From positions 1 through 47,421 of the forward strand of contig NZ_LMFA01000011.1 in assembly GCF_001426565.1 (NCBI RefSeq): 47,421 nucleotides of DNA, in the 5' to 3' direction. The position numbers and the translations under genes were made by a program. The DNA is from Rhizobium sp. Root482. Its GTDB lineage: Bacteria; Pseudomonadota; Alphaproteobacteria; Rhizobiales; Rhizobiaceae. Each line of letters opens with the position of its first letter. Position 1 is the stretch's first letter. Shown piece by piece: positions 27,512-35,482 of the stretch. Below the pieces are notes generated by a model. The model had not been told where the DNA came from. It ran no database searches and saw only the letters and a program-made list of their open reading frames with translations.

Positions 27512-27841
27512 TCAGCAACCGCCGATGATGCGGCTTACCGCAAGACCGTCGTCATCTAGTTCCCCTTCCACGACGAGGCAACCGGATGCCTTCCAGGACG
27601 CGGCAATCCGGTTTCGGACATTCTCCTCCGCCTCGACCGTGGGCAATTCGTTGCCGGCCCATAGCGGCCTGCCGTCAGGTTTTCCGTTTGCGTCCAGCTT
27701 CACGATCCCACGCCAGGGGCACGGCGCTTTGACGCAATTGATCCCGGTTGATCCAAGGCGGAAGGTCCCCGCGATACGGTCGGCGCGGACGGGCGTGGCT
27801 ATCAACAACAAGGCAAGACCTGCGATTACCTTTTGTTTCAC
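27512..27841 (-). CDS. Exported hypothetical protein (109 residues)
   Basis: GTG start at 27841 overlaps by one base the stop of the ankyrin gene. Signal peptide VIAGLALLLIATPVRA at about 4-19. Mature part contains GTFRLGSTGINCVKAPCPWRGIV, with two cysteines, and ends SRIIGGC. It looks like a small disulfide-bonded periplasmic domain. No family recognised beyond the GINCxxxPCPW motif. It lies 12 bases before the DUF6683-like gene. Confidence 0.7.
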   Translation of the reverse strand: MKQKVIAGLALLLIATPVRADRIAGTFRLGSTGINCVKAPCPWRGIVKLDANGKPDGRPLWAGNELPTVEAEENVRNRIAASWKASGCLVVEGELDDDGLAVSRIIGGC

Positions 27842-28476
27842 TACAGCGTCTCCAGGATTGCAGCGGTCACGGGAACGTCATGCGCGCGCAGCCAGTCACT
27901 GATCTTGCGCAAGCTGCGGTGCGTCGACCAGTCGATCATGGCCGGATCTCCATCATAGAAATAGGCCTGGAACGTCGCACCGATATTGTCGGCCGCGGCA
28001 GGATCGGCACCCGCTTCCAGAAATTTCAGGACCGAGGCAGGATCGTTGACCATTGCCGCCTGGTGCAAAGGCGTCGTACCGTTGCGGTCGCGCGTGTCGA
28101 GACGCGCGCCGCCTTCGAGAAGCAGATCGATATTCTCCGGCACCCGCGCACGCAGTGCATCGAACAGCGGGGGTTCCTGCGTGATTGTGTTGGGAAGGTC
28201 CGGGCTCGTGCCGCGCCTGAGCAATTCGTCGAGCCAGTAGGTGTCCTTCCCCATGGCGGCCAGGTGCAGGGCGGTACGGCCATGGGCGTCCCCGGCACCT
28301 GGGTCCGCTCCGCCTTCGAGGAGGTTTCGGAACGCGCTATGGTCGCGATCGAGCATTGCCTGCTGCAGGGCGGGCACGTCCTTCGAACCGGCCGACGCCG
28401 GCACCTGCAACCATATCACCAGCATCAGGGCTCGCGCGGCGACTGCAAGAACGCGAATTGGTCTTCCTCCCCTCAT
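27841..28476 (-). CDS. Exported ankyrin-repeat protein
   Basis: About 211 residues from ATG at 28476, chosen for AGGAG 7 bases upstream; the frame is open a further 42 codons. Hydrophobic signal VLAVAARALMLVIWLQVPASA precedes ankyrin repeats: AMLDRDHSAFRNLLEGGADP, HGRTALHLAAMGKDTYWLDELL, PLFDALRARVPENIDLLLEGGA and GTTPLHQAAMVNDPASVLKFLEAG. Ankyrin repeats mediate protein binding; exported bacterial versions often serve as immunity or scaffold proteins. First gene of the operon 28476-26666 and divergent to another exported protein. Confidence 0.85.
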   Translation of the reverse strand: MRGGRPIRVLAVAARALMLVIWLQVPASAGSKDVPALQQAMLDRDHSAFRNLLEGGADPGAGDAHGRTALHLAAMGKDTYWLDELLRRGTSPDLPNTITQEPPLFDALRARVPENIDLLLEGGARLDTRDRNGTTPLHQAAMVNDPASVLKFLEAGADPAAADNIGATFQAYFYDGDPAMIDWSTHRSLRKISDWLRAHDVPVTAAILETL

Positions 28477-28504
28477 TGTATCTCCTGTAGACATATGAAC
28501 CGTA

Positions 28505-29011
28505 ATGTCCGAACTTGGCCAGATGAAGATGCTTTTCCCGATCCTTCCCGCCGCCATCCTGCTCACCATATCTGCCTTCCCGTCCGCGGCAACATCAGAC
28601 AACCGTTGGGAACGCAGCTATAATATGGGCATATTTGCCGTGGGCGTCGAAACGACTGGCGGTGATGTGTTCACCCTTTACTGCCCCGACACGCACAATG
28701 GCCGCGCTGGCGCGCCGGAGGTCATTCTCGAAGCAGTGCTTTCCAAACCCCTTGCCACGTTGAAGACTGCTGCGATCGGCGGCCGTGTCGAAATCGGCAC
28801 CAAATCCTGGTTGGTGCCCCTACAGGCCGGGATCGATGCGACAAGCGTTACCTGGAGCGTGGACGCTCCGGATGCGCTGGCCCGTCTCGGCGAGATCGTC
28901 GATGCCATTGCCGGTCACGATACAATTCGGCTGGTCCTGCCAGGCCGAAGCCTCGATTTCCCTCTGGCTGGCGCCTCCGAGGCACTCGGGGGCATGCCGT
29001 GCCTTCCATAG
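28505..29011 (+). CDS. Exported hypothetical protein (168 residues)
   Basis: ATG at 28505 (alternatives at 28523 and 28529). Signal peptide MLFPILPAAILLTISAFPSAA, then a mature domain with MGIFAVGVETTGGDVFTLYCPD, GTKSWLVPLQAGIDATSVTW and DTIRLVLPGRSLDFPLAGASEAL. The pattern of an N-terminal TGGDVFTLYC and a C-terminal hydrophobic strand-helix resembles small periplasmic proteins of unknown role. It diverges from the ankyrin operon; the two ATGs are only 28 bases apart, so the promoters must overlap. Confidence 0.65.
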   Translation: MSELGQMKMLFPILPAAILLTISAFPSAATSDNRWERSYNMGIFAVGVETTGGDVFTLYCPDTHNGRAGAPEVILEAVLSKPLATLKTAAIGGRVEIGTKSWLVPLQAGIDATSVTWSVDAPDALARLGEIVDAIAGHDTIRLVLPGRSLDFPLAGASEALGGMPCLP

Positions 29012-29065
29012 GCATTCGTTTACAGGTGTCTTTACCTCGTTTTCAGGGACACGTTTCTGCGACCG

Positions 29066-29659
29066 TCATTTCGTTGGCCTTGGCAAGGGGGCTTTGATGA
29101 GCGCCCCGGTTAGCGCTGGACGCAACTGCTTCAAGCTGGCCATAAAGGCCTTCGCATTGTCGTTGCCATAGGCGCGCTGGCTGCTCCCGAACAGCAAAAC
29201 GCCCGACTTTCCTGCTGGATCGCGATAAGGCGTGTAGCGATAGGCGTTCCATTCGACGATATATTCGCCCTTGTCGTCCTTGGTGCTGACGATGAAATCC
29301 AAAAGCACTTCGCCGGTGGCGTCATGCTGTAGAATGCCGAAGTTGACCAACGGGTCCGTGGCCTTGCGCTTCTTGAGCATATCGACCTGACTGCCAACCG
29401 CATCCATAACCTCGATGCCCCCCGTCACACGCTCCAGAAGCAACAATTGGCTGAACGTCTCCGGCTTTTGGCCGGCCGGCACATATTCCTGTTTGACGTA
29501 GTTGTCTGCCGGTTCCGATGACCACGCCAATGCATAGGTCTTGCCGTGGAATTCGATCGGCCCGGGAACGCCGAGATGCTCCACGACCTGGGCCGCGGCC
29601 GGATTAGCCAGCGTCGCTGCCGCCATAACGGCTCCCAAGAGGATTGCCCGTATTCTCAT
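29066..29659 (-). CDS. Exported hypothetical protein (197 residues)
   Basis: Signal peptide MRIRAILLGAVMAAATLANPAAAQ (cleavage after AAA). The mature protein includes IEFHGKTYALAWSSEP, NYVKQEYVPAGQKPETFSQLLL and DFIVSTKDDKGEYIVEWNAYRY, ending in a basic tail. GAGGAGACGATC gives a good ribosome site. It starts 10 bases after the stop of the 132-residue gene on the same strand. No family recognised. Confidence 0.7.
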   Translation of the reverse strand: MRIRAILLGAVMAAATLANPAAAQVVEHLGVPGPIEFHGKTYALAWSSEPADNYVKQEYVPAGQKPETFSQLLLLERVTGGIEVMDAVGSQVDMLKKRKATDPLVNFGILQHDATGEVLLDFIVSTKDDKGEYIVEWNAYRYTPYRDPAGKSGVLLFGSSQRAYGNDNAKAFMASLKQLRPALTGALIKAPLPRPTK

Positions 29660-29669
29660 GATCGTCTCC

Positions 29670-30068
29670 TCAACGTGCCTCGAAGGTGATTACGACATCC
29701 TCAAAAGCTTTCTGTTGCTCGAAGAGCCGTGCGCCCTTCGCATAGCGGATCGTCAGCCGGTCGGGAGCCAGCCATTTCATCTCCGCCCAGGGACCGCCCC
29801 AATGACCGGCCTGCGCCTTGCCATGATCGGTATCGGCACGAAAGATATTGCCGATATCAGATGCTTCCTCTTCGCCGGCAACGATCGAAATCTGCGTCGA
29901 GAAACTGGTCGTTGCGCCGCAGTCCCGCTTGAACATAACGGCAGTCAGTTTGCCGTACGGCGACGCTGCACGACCGATCTCCACATTGCTACATGCCGAT
30001 GCCTGCCCATCCGACATAAATGGCAAGAACACGATTACAAGCGCAAGCGATCTTCCACGATACCTCAC
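29670..30068 (-). CDS. Exported hypothetical protein (132 residues)
   Basis: GTG start with AAGGAGATCTAA upstream. Signal peptide SLALVIVFLPFMSDGQASA, then SPYGKLTAVMFKRDCGATTSF followed by STQISIV and, near the end, DRLTIRYAKGARLF. The motif SPDGxxxAVxFxRDCGATT...STQVSI is common in short periplasmic proteins of unknown role. Cotranscribed with the 197-residue gene. Confidence 0.7.
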   Translation of the reverse strand: MRYRGRSLALVIVFLPFMSDGQASACSNVEIGRAASPYGKLTAVMFKRDCGATTSFSTQISIVAGEEEASDIGNIFRADTDHGKAQAGHWGGPWAEMKWLAPDRLTIRYAKGARLFEQQKAFEDVVITFEAR

Positions 30069-30819
30069 TTAGATCTCCTTCTGGTGGCCAAGGGCGCCGG
30101 CTTGCTCCTGCAAACGACATATAGACTGGGTCCTTATCCTCTACGTCAAACCGCATCAGGCAAGCGTTGTACGAAGCGCCTTGGCTCACGACGGGCTAAA
30201 TCGGCTTGGATCTATCAATTGCGAGTCGGATTTTCGCATCGATCGCCTCAAACATGAACAGCGCCTCACTGGCAGGATGCCCGCGCACTTTCAATACCGC
30301 CCCTATAGATGCCGCCAATTGAGACAACGGAAATGCCTTCCCACGATAAAAGTGCACTCGGTCGCGCATTGCATTGACGAAGCTCTGTTGGTAAAAACCA
30401 AGCGCGTCCTGCGAGCTTTGACCTTTGAAAGCATCAAACAGAATTTGGTTGGAGCCTGTATCGCTCGATCCGCTACCGGTTGGCGCAGTTCGTCCTCAAA
30501 AATCGCTTGCATCAATCCGGCTCTTGCAAAAGCCATTTCGCATAGCGCGATGTTCTCCGGCACGCCATGATCACGTAAAACACGCACATCGTCGCGGCAC
30601 GCTTCTACGTCAATAAGATCCGCGACCATGTCGCTTCCGAATTGCTCGGCAGCAATAGACGTCTTCCAAAACCACATTACATTTCCCTGTCATCGATGAA
30701 CAGGAGAGACGTAAACCATATGAGTGATGCGGCAAGGTCCGTGCAATGGCATTTTTGCGAGCTCGCTTCGCCGTCCCGCGTGCCATGCGTTGCTTCGATA
30801 TCATCCGCGGAAGACTTGT
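30069..30819. other. Spacer with one weak frame
   Basis: About 750 bases between the exported-protein genes and the LysR gene. A minus-strand frame at 30303-30677 (124 codons) has a passable ribosome site and a stretch RDDVRVLRDHGVPENIALCE, but its last third reads like non-coding sequence. Nothing else is supported. Confidence 0.35.
30303..30677 (-). CDS. Hypothetical protein (weak)
   Basis: 124 codons starting MWFWKTSIAAEQFGSDMVAD with ACAGGGAAATGTA upstream. The first 85 residues look protein-like and helical; the last 40 are rich in Arg/Cys/Thr without structure. No family recognised. It could be a decayed gene. Confidence 0.3.
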   Translation of the reverse strand: MWFWKTSIAAEQFGSDMVADLIDVEACRDDVRVLRDHGVPENIALCEMAFARAGLMQAIFEDELRQPVADRAIQAPTKFCLMLSKVKARRTRLVFTNRASSMQCATECTFIVGRHFRCLNWRHL

Positions 30820-31698
30820 CTAAGGTTCGGCAAGATGCCGACGCCCCCTTACAATTTCGTCGCTTACGGCATCGGCAACGCTCATCACTCTGCGTGAAGC
30901 GGCAAGATCGGCATGGGTGACGAGCAGGATCGGCCTGTACATTGGAGCGCCATCCGGCAGGCGATCTGTGAGGAGATGAAGTCCAGCATTCCGCGCCAGG
31001 AAATGTGGAAGGACGGAGATGCCGATTCCATACCGAACCGCCTCGACCTGACCCAGCAGCGTATTCACCGTCAGCCTGGATGCCTGCGGTGGATTGAAGG
31101 CCTCCGTCCATTTCAAAAGAGTTCCGAGACTGGCTGCTTCTGGCCATGCAACCATGCGGCTCGGTCGTTTTCCTTCCGGTGGGCCATAAAGGCCAAAGCC
31201 CATGGTTGCCAGTTGGCGCACGCGCAGATTTCCGTGCTCGGGCCGGATCATTCGCAATGCAAGATCGGCGTCATGGCGGTGCACATTGATTGTCGCAGTC
31301 GAAAACAGGATTTCCACATCCAGTGCAGGATTTACGGTGAGCAGGGGCTGAAGCGCAGGGACAATGAACGGCACAACGAGGCTTTCGATACTCGTCAGAC
31401 GCACCATACCTCTAATCTGCGCGTGATCGAGGGCTTCCTGCCGCATGTCGATCATTGCAAGCTCCACCGCTTCAGCGCGCCGCAGCATTGTCTCGCCCTG
31501 ATCCGTCATCACGTAGCCGGTCTGCGTGCGCAGAAAGAGCGGCACCCCGAACGCGTTCTCCATCCGCTCGATCCTGCGCGAAACAGTTGCAACACCTGCC
31601 TTGAGATGCCGCGCTGCGCCAGACAGGGTTCCCTCTCGCGCCAGTGCCAGAAAAAATCGGCAGTCGTCCCAGTTCAGATTACTCACAAAGCTTTCCAT
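30820..31698 (-). CDS. LysR-family transcriptional regulator
   Basis: Predicted 292 residues from the ATG at 31698 (MESFVSNLNWDDCRFFLALA); the frame opens 24 codons upstream at 31770. The winged helix-turn-helix has REGTLSGAARHLKAGVATVSRRI (about 20-45), followed by the dimerisation helix and the effector domain with GMVRLTSIESLVVPFIVPAL, DLALRMIRP and GIGISVLPHFLA. It is divergent from an EamA transporter gene 93 bases away and probably controls it. Confidence 0.92.
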   Translation of the reverse strand: MESFVSNLNWDDCRFFLALAREGTLSGAARHLKAGVATVSRRIERMENAFGVPLFLRTQTGYVMTDQGETMLRRAEAVELAMIDMRQEALDHAQIRGMVRLTSIESLVVPFIVPALQPLLTVNPALDVEILFSTATINVHRHDADLALRMIRPEHGNLRVRQLATMGFGLYGPPEGKRPSRMVAWPEAASLGTLLKWTEAFNPPQASRLTVNTLLGQVEAVRYGIGISVLPHFLARNAGLHLLTDRLPDGAPMYRPILLVTHADLAASRRVMSVADAVSDEIVRGRRHLAEP

Positions 31699-31791
31699 TT
31701 TTGGAAATCGGATTGCTGACATTCTGCATATCGTAAGCAAGTTTGATACGGCAACCTGCGTTGGTATCAATGTTCTAACAAGAGGTTAGTC
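31699..31791. promoter_or_regulatory. LysR/EamA divergent promoter region
   Basis: 93-base AT-rich spacer between the two starts. It contains ATACGGCAACCTGCGTTGGTAT (31747-31768), with ATAC/GTAT ends and an AAC..GTT core, an imperfect palindrome of the T-N11-A type recognised by LysR proteins. The site is a candidate only. Confidence 0.4.
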
Positions 31792-32742
31792 ATGCCGGCA
31801 TCCATCTCGACCCGCGCATCCGGATTGCCAACCGATGGCGGCGCGCTTGTCGCAAGCGTAATGGCGGCGGTATTTTGGGGAACCAATTTCGAAGCAACGC
31901 GGATCGCGCTGCTGTATCTTCCACCCTGGTCCGCAGCAGCCGGACGCTTCGTGCTTGCTGCCGCAGCCATCATGCTTTGGCTCCGCATAGCCAAAGGCAT
32001 TCGATGGAGCGTGCTTCGCCGAAATCTCACCTCCTATGCGGTTTTGGGCGTCGTTGGTGTCGCCGGCTTCAACGCCGCCCTGTTTCTTGGTATGAAGACA
32101 TCAAGTCCGGTGACCGCGGCGCTCATCATGGGAACGAGCCCGCTAACCACGAACTTGCTGGAATCGCTTTTGCTTCGGCGCATGCCGTCTCCTCGTGCTC
32201 TTGCGGGAATGGTCGTCAGCCTTTTGGGCGTCGCGCTGACCGTGGGCGCGTTTTCCGGCGCGCATTTCGCTTCTGGAGATATTCTGGTCCTGCTCGGAAG
32301 TCTCGCCTGGGCTGTTTATACGATCGGATGCCGTCGCTGGGTCAGCGACGCGACACCGCTTGAAACCACCGCATGGACGATGCTCGTGGGCGCTTTCGCA
32401 TTGGCGTTCGTCGGCTTCAGTGTGGAAACGCCTGTCACTTCTTTCGTCCATGCTCCTACCATCGCGTTGGTATCGATCCTATGGATGGCGTTGCTGGGGT
32501 CGGTTCTCGCCTATCTCTTTTGGCAGACAGGAATTGCCAAGCGCGGACCGGGCGCCACCTCGATCATGTTCAATCTCGTGCCCGTCTCGGCGCTCCTCGT
32601 GGCGGCGATCTTCGGTCGAACACCCGGCTTAGCGCAGATCGCCGGCGTCGCAATCGCGATCTTCGGTGTCCTGCTGGCGAGCGGGAGCGGTAAGCTGCCG
32701 GGTGTTCGGAACGGCAGGCTGCCAAGTTCCGGCAGGATTTGA
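31792..32742 (+). CDS. EamA/DMT-superfamily transporter
   Basis: Predicted 316 residues with about ten membrane helices arranged as two EamA repeats: first from ALVASVMAAVFWGTNF to VSLLGVALTVGAF, second from ILVLLGSLAWAVYTIG to AGVAIAIFGVLLASG. Typical motifs are WGTNF, PLTTNLLESLLL and GSVLAYLFWQTGIAKRG. These inner-membrane proteins export metabolites or amino acids; the substrate is not predictable. AGAGG is 7 bases before the ATG. Basic C-terminal tail. Divergent LysR regulator. Confidence 0.92.
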   Translation: MPASISTRASGLPTDGGALVASVMAAVFWGTNFEATRIALLYLPPWSAAAGRFVLAAAAIMLWLRIAKGIRWSVLRRNLTSYAVLGVVGVAGFNAALFLGMKTSSPVTAALIMGTSPLTTNLLESLLLRRMPSPRALAGMVVSLLGVALTVGAFSGAHFASGDILVLLGSLAWAVYTIGCRRWVSDATPLETTAWTMLVGAFALAFVGFSVETPVTSFVHAPTIALVSILWMALLGSVLAYLFWQTGIAKRGPGATSIMFNLVPVSALLVAAIFGRTPGLAQIAGVAIAIFGVLLASGSGKLPGVRNGRLPSSGRI

Positions 32743-32821
32743 CCCGCTTTTTCATTTCGCGTTAGCCCACGAGATCCGCTGTAGCAAATTGTACACAAAC
32801 AACTTTACCCGGCAAAGTGGT

Positions 32822-33109
32822 TCACGGCGAAATGGAAAGATGGATCAAACCCACGCGAAACCAACAACCATAACGCTGATCGAGTTTTTTGAAAGCCGAC
32901 TGCACTTCGTCGATCGGGACTGGAGTTGTTCCCGGTAGCTGACGAAGGGCTGGCTTGGAATCGACAGCGTAAAAGTCCGACGCCCAGGCGGCGAGGAGAG
33001 CCGGCGCTCCGACCACATCGGTTGGCGGCCTGAGGTTCATGTCCTGAACCAGGCCCGTTGGTCCTATCGCAATCGCATTGTTGACGGCCTGCTGAAACAT
33101 GTCGTGCAT
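32822..33109 (-). CDS. Small rhizobial hypothetical protein (95 residues)
   Basis: AAGGAGACCTATG places the start at the second ATG (33109). The sequence has MFQQAVNNAIAIGPTGLVQD and PPTDVVGAPALLAAWASDFY, ending with a helical segment IDEVQSAFKKLDQRYG. Soluble. It lies 11 bases downstream of the DUF982 gene and is probably cotranscribed. Function unknown. Confidence 0.6.
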   Translation of the reverse strand: MHDMFQQAVNNAIAIGPTGLVQDMNLRPPTDVVGAPALLAAWASDFYAVDSKPALRQLPGTTPVPIDEVQSAFKKLDQRYGCWFRVGLIHLSISP

Positions 33110-33120
33110 CATAGGTCTCC

Positions 33121-33420
33121 TTATCGAACATGCGGATCCCGGTCGCGTCGCAGTCGTGACGCGGCAATCATGTTCGTTTCGGGCGCCAGCAGGTCGTGTT
33201 TCTCGGCAAAGGCGACAAACAAACCGCGTGCGGTCTCTGCCTCGATCTCACCTCGCAGCGCGGCACTACATGCCTTGAGAGCGATCGAGTGCGCGCCGTC
33301 CCTCTGCGACGTCGGCCATTCGGCCAGATGCCGGTAGGCGTCCATCACGCTGCGGACCTTTGCCGGAAAGCCGAGGCCCACAAGAATGAAAACGGGCTGT
33401 CTGAACATATCGGGTTTCAT
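33121..33420 (-). CDS. DUF982 protein
   Basis: Predicted 99 residues from the ATG at 33420 (AAGGAGAGAACG upstream). PVFILVGLGFPAKVRSVMDA, HLAEWPTSQRDGAHSIALKACSAAL, and GEIEAETARGLFVAFAEKHDLL are the strand-helix pattern of DUF982 (PF06169), a short family almost confined to Rhizobiales. Its biochemical role is unknown; members are often near stress genes, as here with Hsp20 and Ku. Confidence 0.85.
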   Translation of the reverse strand: MKPDMFRQPVFILVGLGFPAKVRSVMDAYRHLAEWPTSQRDGAHSIALKACSAALRGEIEAETARGLFVAFAEKHDLLAPETNMIAASRLRRDRDPHVR

Positions 33421-33451
33421 CGTTCTCTCCTTCCCAACCCCGACTGTTGAT

Positions 33452-33473
33452 GGGCGCCGTCGCAACGGCGCCC
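33452..33473. terminator. Strong GC hairpin after hsp20
   Basis: GGGCGCCGT (33452-33460) pairs perfectly with ACGGCGCCC (33465-33473), loop CGCA. It lies 22 bases after the hsp20 stop on the minus strand and 32 bases before the DUF982 start. There is no T-tract, so it may be an attenuating or transcript-stabilising hairpin rather than a full terminator. Confidence 0.55.
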
Positions 33474-33494
33474 TAATTGAGCGGACGACGTCGA

Positions 33495-33968
33495 TTAGGC
33501 CGCCTTCTGCGCTTCGATCTGTGCCGGAGCCGCCGACGTCAAAGTGGGCGCGCTCTGGATGGAGATCTTGCGCGGCTTCAGCGCTTCCGGGATCTCGCGA
33601 ACAAGATCGATCGACAGGAGACCGTTGCTCAGATCTGCTCCGTTCACCCTGACATGGTCGGCAAGCTCGAAACGGTGTTCGAACGGACAGCCGGCAATGC
33701 CGCGATGGAGGTAACCATCGGCGGATGCCTCCTGCTTCTTGCCGGTCACAGTCAGTAGGTTGGATTGGAACGTGATGTCGATGTCTTCCTGGGCAAAGCC
33801 CGCGACCGCGACCGAGATCCGGTAGCTGTCGTCACCTCTCTTGACGATGTCATAGGGCGGCCAGTCGCTGATCGAGCGCGCGCGCTGGGCGTTTTCCAGG
33901 AGGTTGAAGACCCGGTCGAAGCCGACGCTCGAGCGGAAGAGCGGTGCATAGTCATAAGATGTTGCCAT
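33495..33968 (-). CDS. Hsp20 (IbpA-type) small heat-shock protein
   Basis: Predicted 157 residues: MATSYDYAPLFRSSVGFDRVF, then the alpha-crystallin domain from YDIVKRGDDSYRISVAVAGF to the C-terminal beta-strands (ITFQSNLLTVTGKK, YLHRGIAGCPFEHRFEL, LSIDLVREIPEALKPRKISI). These proteins hold unfolding polypeptides for DnaK/ClpB. Two ATGs lie within AAGGAGGATATGGCTATG; the second (33968) has correct spacing (8 bases), the first only two. The site lies in a predicted ROSE hairpin. C-terminal extension rich in Ala. Confidence 0.93.
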   Translation of the reverse strand: MATSYDYAPLFRSSVGFDRVFNLLENAQRARSISDWPPYDIVKRGDDSYRISVAVAGFAQEDIDITFQSNLLTVTGKKQEASADGYLHRGIAGCPFEHRFELADHVRVNGADLSNGLLSIDLVREIPEALKPRKISIQSAPTLTSAAPAQIEAQKAA

Positions 33969-34055
33969 AGCCATATCCTCCTTGAAGCAACATGGGGTAC
34001 GGAAGCGCCGAAAGACGGTGCCTCCAGCAAGGCCAGCCCTTCATCAGCGGCTGGC
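33969..34055 (-). promoter_or_regulatory. ROSE-like RNA thermometer in hsp20 leader
   Basis: Three stem-loops precede the start on the minus strand: GCCAGCC/GGCTGGC (34032-34055), CCG-TCTTT-CGG (34008-34018), and the ribosome-site hairpin CCATGTTGCTTCAAGGAGGATATGG (33971-33995; CCAT pairs with ATGG and the TTGCT strand with AGGA). A UUGCU opposite the Shine-Dalgarno sequence, masking it below heat-shock temperature, is the hallmark of ROSE elements of rhizobial small heat-shock genes. Confidence 0.75.
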
Positions 34056-34140
34056 GACAATCGATTTGGTTTTCGGGATTTTCGGATTCAAGAGAGCGGC
34101 CAGAAAAAATCGTGGCTTTTTTGGCCTCTGCCGGCGCCCC

Positions 34141-34658
34141 TCAGTCCAGCGGATAAACCGTGGCATTATCCTGAACTTCGCGGAGGCCTTTGTAAGGGGC
34201 ATGCCGCAGATTGCTCGTCGTCAGTCCAGCCCCGAATTCGATTTCGGATATTAGCGTCGGCTGGGCGAAGACATAGTTCTTGCCCTTCAGCGGAACAACC
34301 GGCGTTCGTGTCTTCAGCGTATCGAACGCCTTCTCGAGATACGCCGCATCCCTTTCCTTGACCCACGTCCCGACGGCGCCGACATAGATCCAATCGTGGC
34401 CCCGGCGAGCGGCCAGCAGCAGGCTGCCGATGAGGATGCGCACGCCCTTCGGCTCGATATGTTGGCGAGACAGTAGCCGTCCCATTTGACCTCGAGGGCC
34501 AATCCGGCCCCGCTGGCGGTGTTGACTTCAGCAACGCCCGGCAAGGCTCGACGCGATCGGGCTGGGATCGAAAGGAAGGTTCGGCTGCGCCGGATCGCGC
34601 CTGGGTCTGGATTTCGCCTTGAAGGCATCGTCCTGAAGCAAAGGCTTGGCGCGTTGCT
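34141..34658 (-). pseudogene. ATP-dependent DNA ligase (LigD-like) with internal deletion and frameshifts
   Basis: Starts overlapping the Ku stop and reads, over three frames, QRAKPLLQDDAFKAKSRPRR, DPAQPNLPFDP, a ligase nucleotidyl-transferase start EVKWDGY, then HIEPKGVRILI joined directly to GSLLLAARRGHDWIYVGAVG and the OB-fold end KNYVFAQPTLISEIEFG, NLRHAPYKGLRE. The EVKWDG lysine motif remains, but roughly 150-200 residues of the adenylation domain between VRILI and GSLLL are gone. Clearly inactive. It completes a Ku-Ku-ligase operon layout. Confidence 0.85.
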
Positions 34659-35470
34659 CATTTTCTGGCCCGGGTATCCGCCGCGACCGACTTCTTCAGG
34701 GCATCCATGATGTTGATGACGTTGCTCGGTGCGGGCGCTGACGCCGGCGCCTTGGCCCTGGTCTTCGACGGCCTCCTGAGAGCCTTCTTCTTTTCCGCAA
34801 TGATATCAAGAAGCCGGTCCTGAACCGGGTCGATCACCATTTTCGGATGCCAGTGCCGGGTCTGCTTTTTGATCAGTTGCTGGATAAGCGGCATCATGTC
34901 AGAATCCGCTGTCTCATCACCGATGCCCTCGAAATAGGTCTCTTTATCGCGCACCTCGTCACCATAGCGCAAAGTCCACAAAACGATACCCTTACCGCGT
35001 GGCTCCAGCATGACGGCGCGCTCGCGCCGCGTGATTACGAGACGAGAAATGCCAACCATATCCTGCGATTCCATCGCGTCGCGTATGACCGAGAACGCCT
35101 CCTGGCCGACCGGATCGTTCGGCGATAGATAATAGGGCGTATCCAGCCAGATCCACTCGATCGTATCACGTGGGGTAAAGGTGGAGATATCGATGGTCTT
35201 GGTACTGTCCGGCGCGACATTTTCGAGCTCATCGTCTTCCAGGATGATGTATTCGTCCTCGCCGCGCTGATAGCCCTTGACCTCGTCCTCTTGCATGACC
35301 TCTTTCCCCGTGACGGAATCGACGTAGTGGCTGACGACGCGATTCTGGGTCTCGCGATTGAGCGTGTGGAAGCGGACCTTCTCGTTCTCAGAGGTCGCGG
35401 GCATCATCTGCACCGGGCAAGTAACCAATGACAGCTTCAGATAGCCTTTCCAGTAAGGGCGGACTGACAT
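34658..35470 (-). CDS. ku: Ku protein (second intact copy)
   Basis: Predicted 270 residues beginning SVRPYWKGYLKLSLVTCPV, of the same type as the Ku at 574-1374: FHTLNRETQNRVVSHYVDSV, VKGYQRGEDEYIIL, ERAVMLEPRGKG, VLWTLRYGDEVRD and DPVQDRLLDII, with a Pro/Ala/Lys tail. The ribosome site GGAGGAAATC is identical to that of the other copy. It starts 12 bases after the stop of the next Ku and its stop overlaps the ligase remnant, indicating a Ku-Ku-ligase operon. Bacterial Ku forms homodimers; a heterodimer of the two adjacent types is possible. Confidence 0.95.
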   Translation of the reverse strand: MSVRPYWKGYLKLSLVTCPVQMMPATSENEKVRFHTLNRETQNRVVSHYVDSVTGKEVMQEDEVKGYQRGEDEYIILEDDELENVAPDSTKTIDISTFTPRDTIEWIWLDTPYYLSPNDPVGQEAFSVIRDAMESQDMVGISRLVITRRERAVMLEPRGKGIVLWTLRYGDEVRDKETYFEGIGDETADSDMMPLIQQLIKKQTRHWHPKMVIDPVQDRLLDIIAEKKKALRRPSKTRAKAPASAPAPSNVINIMDALKKSVAADTRARK

Positions 35471-35482
35471 GATTTCCTCCGA

